Shown: piece after piece, positions 5,141-5,269 of the stretch | Layout: each line of letters starts with the position of its first letter | Numbering within the stretch: the first letter of the stretch is position 1 | DNA from: Deltaproteobacteria bacterium | GTDB taxonomy: Bacteria > Desulfobacterota_B > Binatia > Binatales > Binataceae | Length of the DNA stretch: 5,269 bases | Assembly (NCBI GenBank): GCA_021827465.1 | Contig: JAKAVX010000233.1 | Coordinates: 1 to 5,269, forward strand | Reading direction: 5' to 3' | Notes under the pieces: generated by a model | What the model was told of the DNA's origin: nothing | Databases searched by the model: none | The model's input: the letters and a program-made list of their open reading frames with translations, nothing else | Made by a program: the position numbers and the translations under genes

Positions 5141-5269
5141 ATGCGTTTTGCGATTGCGACGCTTGGATGCAAGGTCAATCAGTACGACTCGGCGATGATA
5201 GAGTCGCGCCTTGCCGCGCGCGGGCTCATCCGATGCGAGTTCGGCGAGCCTGCCGATGTCTATATCGTC
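5141..5269 (+). CDS. mtaB: MtaB-like tRNA methylthiotransferase, N-terminal 43 residues (cut by window end)
   Basis: The visible protein starts MRFAIATLGCKVNQYDS and ends DVYIV at the right edge. This is the N-terminus of the UPF0004 domain of the MiaB/RimO/MtaB methylthiotransferases. Cys10 in TLGCKVNQYDS would be the first ligand of the auxiliary [4Fe-4S] cluster; the second usually follows just after the sequence seen here. The KVNQYDS wording is typical of MtaB, which converts t6A37 to ms2t6A37 in ANN-decoding tRNAs. MiaB usually reads TFGCQMN and RimO SLGCPKN at this site. The start lies 7 nt after the mnmA TAG, and GAAGGA (5125-5130) sits 10 nt upstream as ribosome-binding site. It is the third gene of the desulfurase-mnmA operon. 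The radical-SAM and TRAM domains are not visible, so the exact member is slightly uncertain. Confidence 0.86.
   Translation, partial: MRFAIATLGCKVNQYDSAMIESRLAARGLIRCEFGEPADVYIV

Overview
The window looks like chromosomal DNA of an uncultured, GC-rich, free-living Gram-negative bacterium. The main genes are strongly G/C-ending in codon use. The gene order (citramalate synthase, serine acetyltransferase, then cysteine desulfurase, tRNA thiolase and tRNA methylthiotransferase) recalls Deltaproteobacteria-like or neighbouring phyla. That placement is an inference from gene content, not a proven taxonomy.

Layout. (1) 2-916: the 3' part of a plus-strand citramalate synthase gene (cimA), open at the left edge. 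(2) 946-1689: cysE, serine O-acetyltransferase, 29 nt downstream and probably co-transcribed; a terminator-like hairpin sits over its stop codon. (3) 1690-2866: a 1.18-kb, less GC-rich stretch that interrupts the plus-strand genes. It holds a 39-bp near-perfect palindrome (1775-1813), a minus-strand gene for a small, probably exported protein of unknown function (1911-2429, with a consensus Shine-Dalgarno), and a possible minus-strand gene remnant (2568-2735). (4) 2867-5269: a tight plus-strand operon of cysteine desulfurase, mnmA (4-nt ATGA overlap) and an mtaB-like gene (7-nt gap) cut by the right edge.

How the genes work together. CysE makes O-acetylserine, the precursor of cysteine. The cysteine desulfurase takes sulfur from cysteine as a persulfide. 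MnmA uses that sulfur to make 2-thiouridine at position 34 of tRNA. The MtaB-like radical-SAM enzyme adds a methylthio group to the modified adenosine at position 37. The window thus runs from cysteine synthesis to sulfur modification of the anticodon loop. CimA starts the threonine-independent route to 2-oxobutyrate and isoleucine.

No RNA gene, CRISPR array, transposase or complete insertion sequence was seen. The core genes belong to known families. The parts that look undescribed are in the 1.18-kb interruption: the orphan exported protein, the palindrome and the possible decayed reading frame. I do not see a clear new multi-gene system.
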